64,000 bases of DNA. It comes from Parasphingorhabdus litoris DSM 22379 (lineage in GTDB: Bacteria > Pseudomonadota > Alphaproteobacteria > Sphingomonadales > Sphingomonadaceae). Where the stretch lies: the NCBI RefSeq assembly GCF_020906275.1, contig NZ_CP086727.1, positions 3,217,001-3,281,000 on the forward strand, read 5' to 3'. Positions 47,101 to 55,050 of this stretch are shown in pieces; the first letter of the stretch is position 1, and every line of letters begins with the position of its first letter. A program made the translations under genes and the position numbers. Below the pieces are notes generated by a model that worked only from the letters and a program-made list of their open reading frames with translations, was not told the DNA's origin and searched no databases.

Positions 47101-48369
47101 GCCGATAAGCGAAGTAACCGCAAGCTCGACCGGTATGTCAAAGCCGTTTGCATCGCGCCTGCCCTCGCCCGATGCGGTAACGCCCGTCAGCAGCGTTTTG
47201 CCAAAGGCCAATTGCGGTGCCGTCAACAAATATTGATAGCGCAGCGTAGAAAACTTGCCGTTGAGCAGCGCTTTGAATTCCAGGTCCTGTGCCCTCATAT
47301 TAGCCGCTAGAGCAGACGGGTCACGCACATCAAACTCAACCCGAACGGCGTCTAGTGCGCTACGTGCGAGATCAACTCCACCCTTCGCCGTCAGGTTGGC
47401 CACCGAGGAACGCGCTGCCAGATCAAGCTGGATCAACCGATCTTCTACAGACGCGTTTCCATTGACCACCAGCCGCGGCGCAGCCAGCTTTGCAGCAAGT
47501 CCCTTGGGCAAAAGCTCTGACTCTATATTGCCATCAAAACCGAACAGGCCTTCTCTTGCCTCAAGCGTCAGCTCAGCAAGCGGCAAGTTCGCGCTTTTCG
47601 CGATCAGACTGCCATCCCATTTTGTCCAGTCCCCCTCTCCGCCAAGCGTGATCGCATAGTCACGCTGAAAGCCTATTTGACGCGCTATGGCACCGTCGGC
47701 CGGTGCGATAATCTCAGCATTTAGATCAAGCTTCTCCCGATCGGGTTCGGCGTTAAGGCTCAGCAAAATCTTGTCGCCGCTGCGCGTGGTCGCGGCATCA
47801 AGGTTTATCATGGCACGACCAGAGCGAATATCGGCCGAACCGGATAGATCAGCGCGCTGCGCCTCGCCGATCACAGCTTCTTCCAACAGCAGACTGTCCG
47901 CTCGAAAATTGCCGAGATAAATATCAAAATCGGGAAATAGGGGTGCGTCTTGCTGCGTATCACGAAGCGCGGGCAATCGCTTTAGCCTTGCCTTGGCAAT
48001 CACGGCGTTCGAGATATTCAGTTCATTGAAAATCCAGGCCAACGGGCTCCAGTCCAGTGCAACGACGCCCGCTTCGAAAAAGACGCCCTCTGGGTCTGCC
48101 AGAGTGAGATCAACAATCTCCATGTTTTTATAGATGGAGCCATTGATATCCCCGATGCGGATACGCAGGCCGTCATCAGGTTCCAGCGCCTCTATCTCGC
48201 TGATAATATATTTATGGCCACTATCACTATCCAGCCAATAGGCACCCCCGGCCAGCACGGCGGCAACTAGTAACAACAAGCCGCCCAAGAAAACCATGAT
48301 CTTCCGGCCGATCGATCGACGCGGTTTGATCGACTGAACATCAATGTCTGGTTCTTGCTTGTCCATCAA
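44185..48369 (-). CDS. tamB: translocation and assembly module inner-membrane protein TamB
   Basis: A 1394-residue TamB/YtfN-type protein. An N-terminal signal-anchor helix (IMVFLGGLLLLVAAVLAGGAYW, about residues 24-45) is followed by a very long periplasmic beta-taco region. The C-terminal DUF490 domain is seen from about residue 1060, with GNYTFAGRRFQLERGRIRFVG and ELLSRVLFGASISDLSAPEAVQLA. It forms a lipid- and protein-transfer bridge with TamA. The start overlaps tamA by 4 bases (ATGA). Length is at the normal upper range. Confidence 0.93.
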   Translation of the reverse strand: MMDKQEPDIDVQSIKPRRSIGRKIMVFLGGLLLLVAAVLAGGAYWLDSDSGHKYIISEIEALEPDDGLRIRIGDINGSIYKNMEIVDLTLADPEGVFFEAGVVALDWSPLAWIFNELNISNAVIAKARLKRLPALRDTQQDAPLFPDFDIYLGNFRADSLLLEEAVIGEAQRADLSGSADIRSGRAMINLDAATTRSGDKILLSLNAEPDREKLDLNAEIIAPADGAIARQIGFQRDYAITLGGEGDWTKWDGSLIAKSANLPLAELTLEAREGLFGFDGNIESELLPKGLAAKLAAPRLVVNGNASVEDRLIQLDLAARSSVANLTAKGGVDLARSALDAVRVEFDVRDPSALAANMRAQDLEFKALLNGKFSTLRYQYLLTAPQLAFGKTLLTGVTASGEGRRDANGFDIPVELAVTSLIGNGDLLKQLLSGFNGKAFLRLEQGRLFAERAVIATNSASGRADIEARLATGEYAINLDAQAPSFAVAGVGIADIVAVLEIGTGTAGLAIDGKVTARLRRFDNEFLRDLGGGLPVVETGLVLDSDRKLRFPNLNIDTPKLQFSGSGVQQTATIFEFNGRGEHDQYGAFDLDLEGPLARPQIALLLDSPLPAAGLSAVQLDLDPVDSGFAFTAAGGSTLGPFTGNGAIVTIAGQDAQIRVDQLKVSDTLATGTIRPTALGLAGNLAISGGGVNGNVLFEPGQNRQLIRAKLNAKNARFDGAPPILIRTGTLDADVILVEGQSDVDVTVRAQGISRGDLMVGRVAGNTKLVNGTGNATFSVAGTRGSTFNFQAKADIIPDRYVMTGNGLFEGRTLRFLKPLELRRVNGGWTVSPTTLAYGNGRTRFSGQWASGTSRLDMTLSKMPLTLADIIAHDLGLGGEANGVIKINQTGSQMPIGEAKLNIKGLTRSGLILTSTPIDLGLNIAISNRNAAARGVIQSQSKTIGRFQGRVTGFGSGNWKEELQRSPLFAQARFNGAADALWRLTGVETFDLTGPLSLSADVRGTLANPQIDGQLRTSNARLESGLTGTVVSGIKAQGQFDGSRLVMSNITGSTRGGGSVSGSGSFNFAVAPGEGIGIMLDLNAQKARLIARDDFAATVTGPIQIRSSVDGGVISGDLTLNRSFFQFGNAAETVALPKIKVTEINRRADERVAIVSSRPWRFALSATAPNRLQVEGLGLDSEWRANLKVSGPVDNFAMTGSADLVRGNYTFAGRRFQLERGRIRFVGSQPPNPILDIEAEADLTGLNATINVTGRGNSPEIAFNSVPALPEDELLSRVLFGASISDLSAPEAVQLAAAVASLNSGGGLDPINQLRKAVGLDRLRILPADVTTGQSTSIAAGKYITRRAYVELITDGQGYSATRLEFQITRWLSILSSISTIGRQNVNVRVSRDY

Positions 48370-50507
48370 AAGGCCTGCCCAAGCGAGACATAGACGGCGA
48401 TCCGGGAGTCACCTGGCTGCGGATTAATCGGTGTGCCGAGATCAACGCGAATAGGGCCAAAGTCGCTATAATAGCGCACACCCAGTCCGGTCCCGAAACG
48501 CATTCCAGTAAAGTCCGGCAGGGTTTCGCTATATACGTTGCCGGCATCGATAAAGGGCACGACACCAAAATTGCCGCCGAATATGTCAAGCCGTACCCGG
48601 GCTTCGAGCGAGAACTCCACCAGCGAACGGCCACCGGCAGGATCATTATTCACATCGCGCGGGCCAATCCGCTGAAAGCCGAAACCGCGCACCGAGCCCC
48701 CGCCGCCCGAATAGAGACGGCGCGACGGTGCTATACGATTGCTGCCAGCCCCGACGATGGAACCTATACGAGCCCGGCCCGCAAGAACGATCTTCTCTGA
48801 CACCGGGAAATAGGCGCTGCCATCAAGCTGGCTGCGCGCGTAGAAAAAACTTCCCGACTGGAGTGAAGCTTCAGGCGAAAAGCGGGCACTCAGACGAAAA
48901 CCATGTGTCGGGTCCAACAGATCGTCGCTGCCATCATAGGATAATGTGAGCGGCAACGCGCCGATGAAAAATGTGTCGCGTGATGTTGTCTGGATATTGC
49001 CATCAAGATCACGTTCCTGCGATGCGAGCAATTCAAACCCTGCTGACCAGTTCCATTTCTTTTGAAAGATCAAATTGCTTTGCCGTTCAAGACTGCCGGA
49101 AACGGAAAATGTCCGGGCTTCAAAAGCGGAATTGTCAATATTACTCAGCGCGACCTGACCATTCAGGACATTGTCTCGCCGGCGAAAATTATTCCGCCGA
49201 TAGGTAATACTGCCGGATTGTTCCTGGGTAGCCAAAACGCCGGTTAGCCGGATCAAACCTTCTGGCGGGAAAAAATTGCGATGCTCCCAACTCACCTCTG
49301 AACGCAATCCCTCACCTGTACCGTAACCCAAGGCACCTGAGATCGTACGCAGCGGGGCTGGCGTAACATCAGCGGCAATGTCGACAACGCCCGGTTCCAC
49401 CTCAGATGCAACGGGCGTTAACCCGACAGTCGATACCAAGCCTGTGGCGATAAGAGCCCGCCGAAGATCTTCCACATCAGACTGTTGGTAGAGATCACCG
49501 GCATCAAACCGCGCAATAAGCGCAGCATGATCAGGGCCAAAAAGCTCAGTATTATCCAAAAGGATCGAGCCGAAAACATATTTCTCACCGGGCGTTGCAA
49601 CGATATCCAGATCGCCATCACGTTCCGCATGATCGACGGTTAGTTCCGGTTCAGCTGTCTCGGCAAAGGCATAGCCGTTTTCGGTCATTTCCCGATTCAA
49701 TCGGGCCTCTGCCTCAGATATCTGGTCACTGTTGATCGTTTCACCTGATTCCAAGCCAAAGGCGTTACGGAATTTTTCTGCATCATCGCCGTCCGTCTGC
49801 TCAAGCCCTCGCAGCGTAATTGCATCGAGTTGATATTGCGGTCCAGCCGTGATTGCGATGGTTACCGCGATATCGGTACCCGATCCAGACGCGAAACTGT
49901 TGCGCACAATCGCATCATAATAGCCTTCTATACGGAGCAGTCTTTCGACCAGTTCGCGATCCGCTTCCGCACGCCGCCGGATCTGCGCGAAATTGGCTTC
50001 TTCGCCTTTATATTCGACTAATGCAGAAAGCGCTTGAAAGCGTTCATTAAACTTCGTGTCCAGACCACCCGGCAGGCCAGCAAATCCAATCTTATAGCGC
50101 CGTTCAGCTAATGGGTCAGATGGTTGGAAATTGGCCGCAACGCCTTCTTCCAGTTCCGCCTCAGCCTCCTGCCTGATCTCGTCATCTTCGATTTCAGCGA
50201 TCTCTTCCTCAGCCAGGCGGCGATCCATTTCCAGATCACGCGGAGTTTCCTCAACTTCCTGAGGTTCGCTTTGTACCGAGGCGTCGAGATCGGGCCAATC
50301 GACCCCGAAATCGGGAAATTCCGTCAATGGTTTATCCGGATCGAGCGGCTCGGAATCGGTGGGATCGGGCCTGTCCGCTGCTTCTGTTGCACCTTCAACA
50401 TTGGCGGTTTGCGCCGGGGCAGGCGGAGATATTGCCAGCGAAATGGCCATCAGGACAAATCCAACTGACAGCGTAAAAAGGCGGTAACGATACTTGGCCG
50501 AGCCCAT
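48366..50507 (-). CDS. tamA: outer-membrane assembly factor TamA (Omp85 family)
   Basis: A 713-residue Omp85 protein. After a signal peptide (about residues 1-32) there is an acidic, low-complexity stretch of about 100 residues (PTDSEPLDPDKPLTEFPD, then EEEIAEIEDDEIRQEAEAE), then three POTRA domains, then a 16-stranded barrel. The barrel carries the VRGF motif (GGGSVRGFGFQRIGPR) and ends in a Phe (VYVSLGQAF). Normal TamA is about 570-600 residues, so the acidic N-terminal insert explains the extra length. First gene of tamA-tamB. Confidence 0.93.
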   Translation of the reverse strand: MGSAKYRYRLFTLSVGFVLMAISLAISPPAPAQTANVEGATEAADRPDPTDSEPLDPDKPLTEFPDFGVDWPDLDASVQSEPQEVEETPRDLEMDRRLAEEEIAEIEDDEIRQEAEAELEEGVAANFQPSDPLAERRYKIGFAGLPGGLDTKFNERFQALSALVEYKGEEANFAQIRRRAEADRELVERLLRIEGYYDAIVRNSFASGSGTDIAVTIAITAGPQYQLDAITLRGLEQTDGDDAEKFRNAFGLESGETINSDQISEAEARLNREMTENGYAFAETAEPELTVDHAERDGDLDIVATPGEKYVFGSILLDNTELFGPDHAALIARFDAGDLYQQSDVEDLRRALIATGLVSTVGLTPVASEVEPGVVDIAADVTPAPLRTISGALGYGTGEGLRSEVSWEHRNFFPPEGLIRLTGVLATQEQSGSITYRRNNFRRRDNVLNGQVALSNIDNSAFEARTFSVSGSLERQSNLIFQKKWNWSAGFELLASQERDLDGNIQTTSRDTFFIGALPLTLSYDGSDDLLDPTHGFRLSARFSPEASLQSGSFFYARSQLDGSAYFPVSEKIVLAGRARIGSIVGAGSNRIAPSRRLYSGGGGSVRGFGFQRIGPRDVNNDPAGGRSLVEFSLEARVRLDIFGGNFGVVPFIDAGNVYSETLPDFTGMRFGTGLGVRYYSDFGPIRVDLGTPINPQPGDSRIAVYVSLGQAF

Positions 50508-50733
50508 GGCGATTCCTTAGCCGCTCGTTCGGCAGGAAGCCAATAAAATAGGCTGGTTTCGGCTAAGCCCAATAAATAACCCGATAATCTGCTCGATAAT
50601 CATAAGATGAATTTCGGGAAAGCGGCGATCCTTGGCATGAGCTTTAACGGGTTGTTAACCAACTTGAGCCATATTTCGGCGGTTGATATGAAACCCCTGC
50701 GTATTGGGGGGAACATAGTGGGAATGTATAATC

Positions 50734-51291
50734 ATGTCGAAAAAACGGACCATTTTGATCGAAGCAGCTATCGTGATGGGCGTGCTGGCAGCAGGCGTTT
50801 CTGCCGCCCAAGCCGCGCATGCTTCACCGCTGCAAACTCTTGTTCAGGCCGCTGATTCGCGGGCGAATGTGAAAATCGAAAGCAAGGTTCTGGTAGAACG
50901 GACCGAGCAGAACGACGCAGGTCAGGCAATCACGAAATTATATGAACCAACCGAAGTCAAAGTCATTCCCGGCGATAGACTGGTATTTGTGAATAGCTAT
51001 CGCAATACCGGCAGCTCAGCCGTAACCGGTTTTGTCGTCAACAATCCTGTACACTCAGCTGTCTCCTTTACCGGCGTTAATGAAGATTGGGCCACGGTTT
51101 CTGTCGATGGCGGCAAGAGCTTTGGAAAATTGACCGAATTCACCATCACCGAAGACGGTCCAGACGCTGAAAGCATTGAGATCTCCCGGGCGGCACAGCC
51201 CAGCGATGTCACCCATATTCGCTGGACCTTCGACAATGCCATTGCCGCAGGTGCGTCTGGCGAATTGCGCTTCAGCGGTGTTGTTAAATAG
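50734..51291 (+). CDS. secreted protein of unknown function
   Basis: A 185-residue protein with a signal peptide (VMGVLAAGVSAAQA, about residues 14-27) and a single beta-sandwich-like domain (LVERTEQNDAGQ, GDRLVFVNSYRNTGSSAVTGFVVNNPV, LRFSGVVK). The pattern of a non-covalent extracytoplasmic Ig-like fold resembles DUF11/conserved-repeat domains seen in sphingomonads. No catalytic motif. Preceded by a 226-base gap with no other feature. Function unknown. Confidence 0.75.
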   Translation: MSKKRTILIEAAIVMGVLAAGVSAAQAAHASPLQTLVQAADSRANVKIESKVLVERTEQNDAGQAITKLYEPTEVKVIPGDRLVFVNSYRNTGSSAVTGFVVNNPVHSAVSFTGVNEDWATVSVDGGKSFGKLTEFTITEDGPDAESIEISRAAQPSDVTHIRWTFDNAIAAGASGELRFSGVVK

Positions 51292-51297
51292 CGCGGC

Positions 51298-52488
51298 CTA
51301 GCCAATCGGCCTTGCACAGTGCCAGTCGACACTATGGGCGCCGATTAGTCGGCCCAACCGCATCAGCTCAGCATCAAGCTTTTCAGCACGCTTCGCCGTC
51401 CATTTGACCTTTGGTTCAGGCCACAGCTGGATCACCTTCACTATTCCAGCCTTACGATCAGCCTTCAGCTCAATCCGGCCAACAAACCGATCTCGTTCCA
51501 GCAGCGGATAGACATAATAGCCCCAGCGTCGCTGCGCCGCTGGTACGAAAATCTCAATGCGATAGTCAAAACCAAAGAGGCGCGCGAGCCGCGTGCGATC
51601 TCTTACTGCCGGATCAAAGGGGCTCAATATGCGAAGCCGTGATGTCGGTGCGTTTGCTTTGGTCAGCAATGTCTCGATATCGGGCGATGCGACCATATTG
51701 ATCCATTCGCCATTCACTGTTTCCAGTTCAACCGGCACCAAATAGTCCCCGGCTTTTTCGGCCCATGATCTGACTTCCCGAGCATCGAGCGCGGCCCAGA
51801 ATCTCTGTATGTCTCCCAATGAACCAAAACCGAGTCGGTCCAGCGCCGCCTTGCACAGCCAGTCCATTTGATGCTCGTCGCTATGTTCGATGTCTCGATA
51901 CGCGAATGGGAATACCCGTTCAGCCAGGTTATAATATTTGATAAAATTTTCTCGATGCGAAGTTGCCAGATCACCGGCATACCATAGCTGATCCAACACG
52001 CGTTTGTGCGGGGGACGCGCCCACATTTCCTTCTTGCCCTCAATCTTCGTATCGAACGCATGCGTTGATAGTGGACCTTCGTCGGCGATACGGGCCTTGA
52101 TGGCCGCAATATCATGATCTTCCATCACCTTGTGCTTGCCCGCTCGCTCACCCAGGCGGCGAAACTGGCGCTGCCAGACCGGGTAAAACTCCATCGGCAG
52201 GACAGACGCATCATGGGTAAAATGTTCGAACACCGACCGGTCATTGGCCAATAATTTATTCAACATTGGCTCACGATAGTTCTGGTTACGGCTCCACAAT
52301 ATGTGATGATGCGCGCGCGTAACATTGCGGATCGTGTCGAGTTGAACAAACCCCAAATCCGTTATGATCCGAAGCAGATCAAGCGTTCCGGTTGGCGTCT
52401 GCGCTAACCCCTGCCGGTCCAGCCACAGGCGGCGCGCGTCACGATTTTTGATCCGAAGCGCCATATCAGATAGCTGTGGTTTCAACAT
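51298..52488 (-). CDS. YcaQ-like winged-helix DNA glycosylase family protein
   Basis: A 396-residue protein of the YcaQ/AlkZ-like (winged helix DNA-binding domain, PF06224) family. Conserved segments seen: LGFVQLDTIRNVTRAHHHILWSRN, FEHFTHDASVLP and YYVYPLLERDRFVGRIELKADR. YcaQ and AlkZ unhook interstrand DNA cross-links and remove alkylated bases. Start at 52488 has GGGGAG seven bases upstream but overlaps the transporter gene by 23 bases; the ATG at 52464 is an alternative. Function by family only. Confidence 0.82.
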   Translation of the reverse strand: MLKPQLSDMALRIKNRDARRLWLDRQGLAQTPTGTLDLLRIITDLGFVQLDTIRNVTRAHHHILWSRNQNYREPMLNKLLANDRSVFEHFTHDASVLPMEFYPVWQRQFRRLGERAGKHKVMEDHDIAAIKARIADEGPLSTHAFDTKIEGKKEMWARPPHKRVLDQLWYAGDLATSHRENFIKYYNLAERVFPFAYRDIEHSDEHQMDWLCKAALDRLGFGSLGDIQRFWAALDAREVRSWAEKAGDYLVPVELETVNGEWINMVASPDIETLLTKANAPTSRLRILSPFDPAVRDRTRLARLFGFDYRIEIFVPAAQRRWGYYVYPLLERDRFVGRIELKADRKAGIVKVIQLWPEPKVKWTAKRAEKLDAELMRLGRLIGAHSVDWHCARPIG

Positions 52489-53377
52489 GAGCAGGCTCCC
52501 CGCGGCGGGTCGCTAAAACACAGCCCGCAACGATCAGCACGGTGCCAAATATCGTCGGCAGTGTGACCGGCTCTGAAAAGAACACCCAACCGAAAATCGC
52601 CGCCCAGATAAAGGCACTATATTCGAGATTAATCAGGACCTGCGCCTGTGCACGGGCATAGCCCCAAGCAATGAACAGCGCCGAAATGATTGACAGCACG
52701 GCCGCCGCCAGAATTTCTGGTGCATATTGGATATTCGGAACAACCGCCAGAAAGGGCGCAACCAACGCATAGCTGACTCCGACCACAAGATTCTGAAAAA
52801 AGCTTATTTCTATGGGATCCGCAAGCAAAGCCTGGCTACGCTGAATCACCAAATTGGCGGCATAGAGCAGCGCCGATAGCAGAACTGCACCAAAGCCGAG
52901 TAGTTCATCGTTGGTATAGTCGCCGCTCATCTTCCCCCATCCGATCACGACAACCCCGGCGAGGCCGAGAATAGAGGCGAAAATCGCATTGCGATGAATC
53001 GTTTCTCCCAAAAATACAGCAGCAAGATAGAGGGCAATAATCGGCGCAATAAAAGATAGCGCAACTGCCTCGGCAATCGGCACACGGACCAGCGCCCAAA
53101 AGAACAGAAAGGCCATGAAAACAGTGATGATCCCGCGTTGCAGATGGATTTTCAGTGTCGGCTTAGCCGGCATTTTTGGACGGCGCGCCAAATAGAGAGT
53201 ACTGACTAAAAACAGCGATAACAGTACCCGCCAGAATATGGCGTTATAAGCGCCCAGCGCAATGCTGAGGCTTTTCATGGTCACATCCATCAGACAGAAA
53301 AAGGCAAGACCGGTCAGCACAGAGCCAATCGGCAATATGGGAGCAGCTTGATGTTGGGGATTGGCACCGACAGACAT
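52466..53377 (-). CDS. DMT superfamily transporter (EamA/RhaT-type)
   Basis: A 303-residue membrane protein with ten hydrophobic helices arranged as two EamA repeats (PIGSVLTGLAFFCLMDVTMKSL at the start of the first and GFGAVLLSALLYAANLVIQRS at the start of the second). The family exports amino acids or other metabolites. The ATG at 53377 is preferred; an in-frame TTG at 53401 gives a longer form. It lies 41 bases after the acyl-CoA dehydrogenase and overlaps the YcaQ-like gene, so it may be cotranscribed with both. Confidence 0.85.
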   Translation of the reverse strand: MSVGANPQHQAAPILPIGSVLTGLAFFCLMDVTMKSLSIALGAYNAIFWRVLLSLFLVSTLYLARRPKMPAKPTLKIHLQRGIITVFMAFLFFWALVRVPIAEAVALSFIAPIIALYLAAVFLGETIHRNAIFASILGLAGVVVIGWGKMSGDYTNDELLGFGAVLLSALLYAANLVIQRSQALLADPIEISFFQNLVVGVSYALVAPFLAVVPNIQYAPEILAAAVLSIISALFIAWGYARAQAQVLINLEYSAFIWAAIFGWVFFSEPVTLPTIFGTVLIVAGCVLATRRGEPAHVETTAI

Positions 53378-53418
53378 TGTGTTGCTATCGGACCGGAACA
53401 AAAAAAAGTCTAGCTATG

Positions 53419-54561
53419 TTAAAGCCCCATTTGCCGGACAGCCAGATCACGCATGATCTCCTCTGACCCGCCGCCAATCGCCATGACTTTTACTTCACGA
53501 TAAAAACGCTCGACGACATTGCCGCGCAAATAGCCGGCTCCGCCCCAGATTTGCATGGCTTCACTTGCACAATATTCGAGGTTTTTCGTGCTGAAAAACT
53601 TCGCTTTGCAGATTTGATCCACCGGCATTTTATCATTTTCGGCCAGAAAGCATATCTGGTTCACCCACGCCTCGGTCGCGTCGACGCGGGCCGACATTTC
53701 CGCGATCTTGTGGCGGATCACCTGGTGCTGGCTGAGCGGCTTGCCGAAGGTCTCACGCTGCTGCGCATAGGCGATGGATTCCTCCAGCAACACTCGCATC
53801 ATGCCAAGGCACTGCGCGACCATGCCCAGCCGTTCATAGTTGAAATTATGCATGATCTGAATGAAGCCACGCCCTTCATCGCCAAGCATATTGCCTGCCG
53901 GAACGCGGACATCATCAAAATATAACGTCGCCTGATCCGATGCCCACCAGCCCATTTTCTTGTCGAGTGCTGTGCGGGAGAAACCCTCCATATCTTTCTC
54001 GACCAGAAAGAGAGAAATTCCGTTCAGCCCCTCGCCACCGGTTCGCGCGCCGACCACGAAATAGTCGGATGTCATGCCGCCGGTTATGAACGTCTTTGAC
54101 CCGTTAATCACCCAGTGATTGCCGTCCTGCCGTGCGGTCGTTTTCATATTGGCGACATCAGAACCGCCGCCTGGTTCTGTCACGCCAAGACTGGATCCGA
54201 CGCGCCCTTGAACGATATCTTTGAGGATACGGTCCTTAATCTCCTGGGAGGCCAGCTTCTCAATCGGGCCTATGGAAATGCTGCGCCCACCTAGCGCCGC
54301 CAATGTGCCGCCATTGTGCGCGCGTGCCGCTTCCTCGCCCCAGATGCAGCGCATATACATATCGTCAAAGCCAAGCCCGCCATATTGTTCGGCCACACCA
54401 AAGCCCCAGGTGCCCAGCGCGCCTACTTTTTGATGGACCTCCCACGGGATTTCTCCCGCTTCGTCCCACTCATCGGCATAGGGCTGTAACTCGGACTCGA
54501 TAAAGCGCCGGGTCATGTCTCGAAACTGCTGGCGTTCCTCGGTATCTGCTGCGTGACGCAT
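53419..54561 (-). CDS. acyl-CoA dehydrogenase
   Basis: A 380-residue FAD flavoenzyme that introduces an alpha,beta double bond into an acyl-CoA. Signatures seen: GVTEPGGGSDVANMKTTARQD (FAD/substrate), WVINGSKTFITGGMTSDYFVV, and the C-terminal QIWGGAGYLRGNVVERFYREVKVMAIGGGSEEIMRD, with the catalytic Glu region in the last block. The chain length is not readable. A 22-base palindrome lies nine bases upstream of the ATG, overlapping the putative ribosome-binding site. It sits in a minus-strand run after thioesterase and Fe-alcohol dehydrogenase. Confidence 0.93.
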   Translation of the reverse strand: MRHAADTEERQQFRDMTRRFIESELQPYADEWDEAGEIPWEVHQKVGALGTWGFGVAEQYGGLGFDDMYMRCIWGEEAARAHNGGTLAALGGRSISIGPIEKLASQEIKDRILKDIVQGRVGSSLGVTEPGGGSDVANMKTTARQDGNHWVINGSKTFITGGMTSDYFVVGARTGGEGLNGISLFLVEKDMEGFSRTALDKKMGWWASDQATLYFDDVRVPAGNMLGDEGRGFIQIMHNFNYERLGMVAQCLGMMRVLLEESIAYAQQRETFGKPLSQHQVIRHKIAEMSARVDATEAWVNQICFLAENDKMPVDQICKAKFFSTKNLEYCASEAMQIWGGAGYLRGNVVERFYREVKVMAIGGGSEEIMRDLAVRQMGL

Positions 54562-54570
54562 GATCTTTGT

Positions 54571-54592
54571 CCTTTAACTGCTCAGTTAAAGG
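54571..54592. promoter_or_regulatory. 22-base palindrome before the acyl-CoA dehydrogenase (operator candidate)
   Basis: CCTTTAACTG (54571-54580), CT, CAGTTAAAGG (54583-54592): perfectly complementary arms. It contains the thioesterase stop codon (54586-54588, minus strand), and its edge overlaps the AGGA site before the acyl-CoA dehydrogenase ATG at 54561. It is the reference member of the motif TTTAACTG-NN-CAGTTAAA. No T-tract follows, so it is unlikely to be a terminator. Confidence 0.6.
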
Positions 54593-55050
54593 GTTATCAA
54601 TTCCAGCGCAGAACGCAAGGGCGCGGACAGCGGGGTCGGCCGCCTGTTCTCCCGGTTCACATAAACATGAGTGAAACTGCCTGCCGCCGATGCAGTCTTC
54701 TCATCGCCTCGAAACAGACCGACGCCATAGGTAACACTGGTCCGGCCCAGTTTCTCGACACGAATGCGTGCTTCGACCAGATCGGGAAAGGCTATCGGCG
54801 CAAAATATTCGCAAGACGTCTGGACGACCAAGCCGATCACATCGCTCTTTTCGATGTTGAGCGCACCTTGTTCGATCAAATAGCGATTCACTGCGGAATC
54901 AAACCAGAAATAATAGACTGCATTATTGACATGCCCATAAGGGTCATTGTCATTCCAGCGCGTGGTGATTGAAGAACCACCACGGTAGTCATCCCACAGC
55001 GGCGGCGGGGTGCGCTCCTTACCAGGCATCGGCATAGATCCGCTTGGCAT
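54586..55050 (-). CDS. acyl-CoA thioesterase, hot-dog fold (4HBT)
   Basis: A 154-residue thioesterase with the 4-hydroxybenzoyl-CoA thioesterase-type signature TRWNDNDPYGHVNNAVYYFWFD, where the Asp before GHVNN is the catalytic residue. FAPIAFPDLVEARIRVEKLG and SFTHVYVNRENRRPTPL complete the fold. It overlaps the end of the Fe-alcohol dehydrogenase, so the exact start is uncertain (ATGs at 55050, 55035 and 55029). It sits between the alcohol dehydrogenase and the acyl-CoA dehydrogenase, which suggests fatty-acyl or branched-acyl metabolism. Confidence 0.85.
   Translation of the reverse strand: MPSGSMPMPGKERTPPPLWDDYRGGSSITTRWNDNDPYGHVNNAVYYFWFDSAVNRYLIEQGALNIEKSDVIGLVVQTSCEYFAPIAFPDLVEARIRVEKLGRTSVTYGVGLFRGDEKTASAAGSFTHVYVNRENRRPTPLSAPLRSALELITL

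Noticed and set aside
46421..47236. A 271-codon plus-strand frame inside tamB
   Set aside because: Serine/arginine-rich low-complexity translation typical of antisense reading of a G+C-rich gene; no start signal.
50641..50664. Another copy of the TTTAAC...GTTAA motif (TTAAC-GGGTT-GTTAA)
   Set aside because: The half-site spacing is five instead of six bases and the CTG/CAG core is missing, so it does not fit the operator family.
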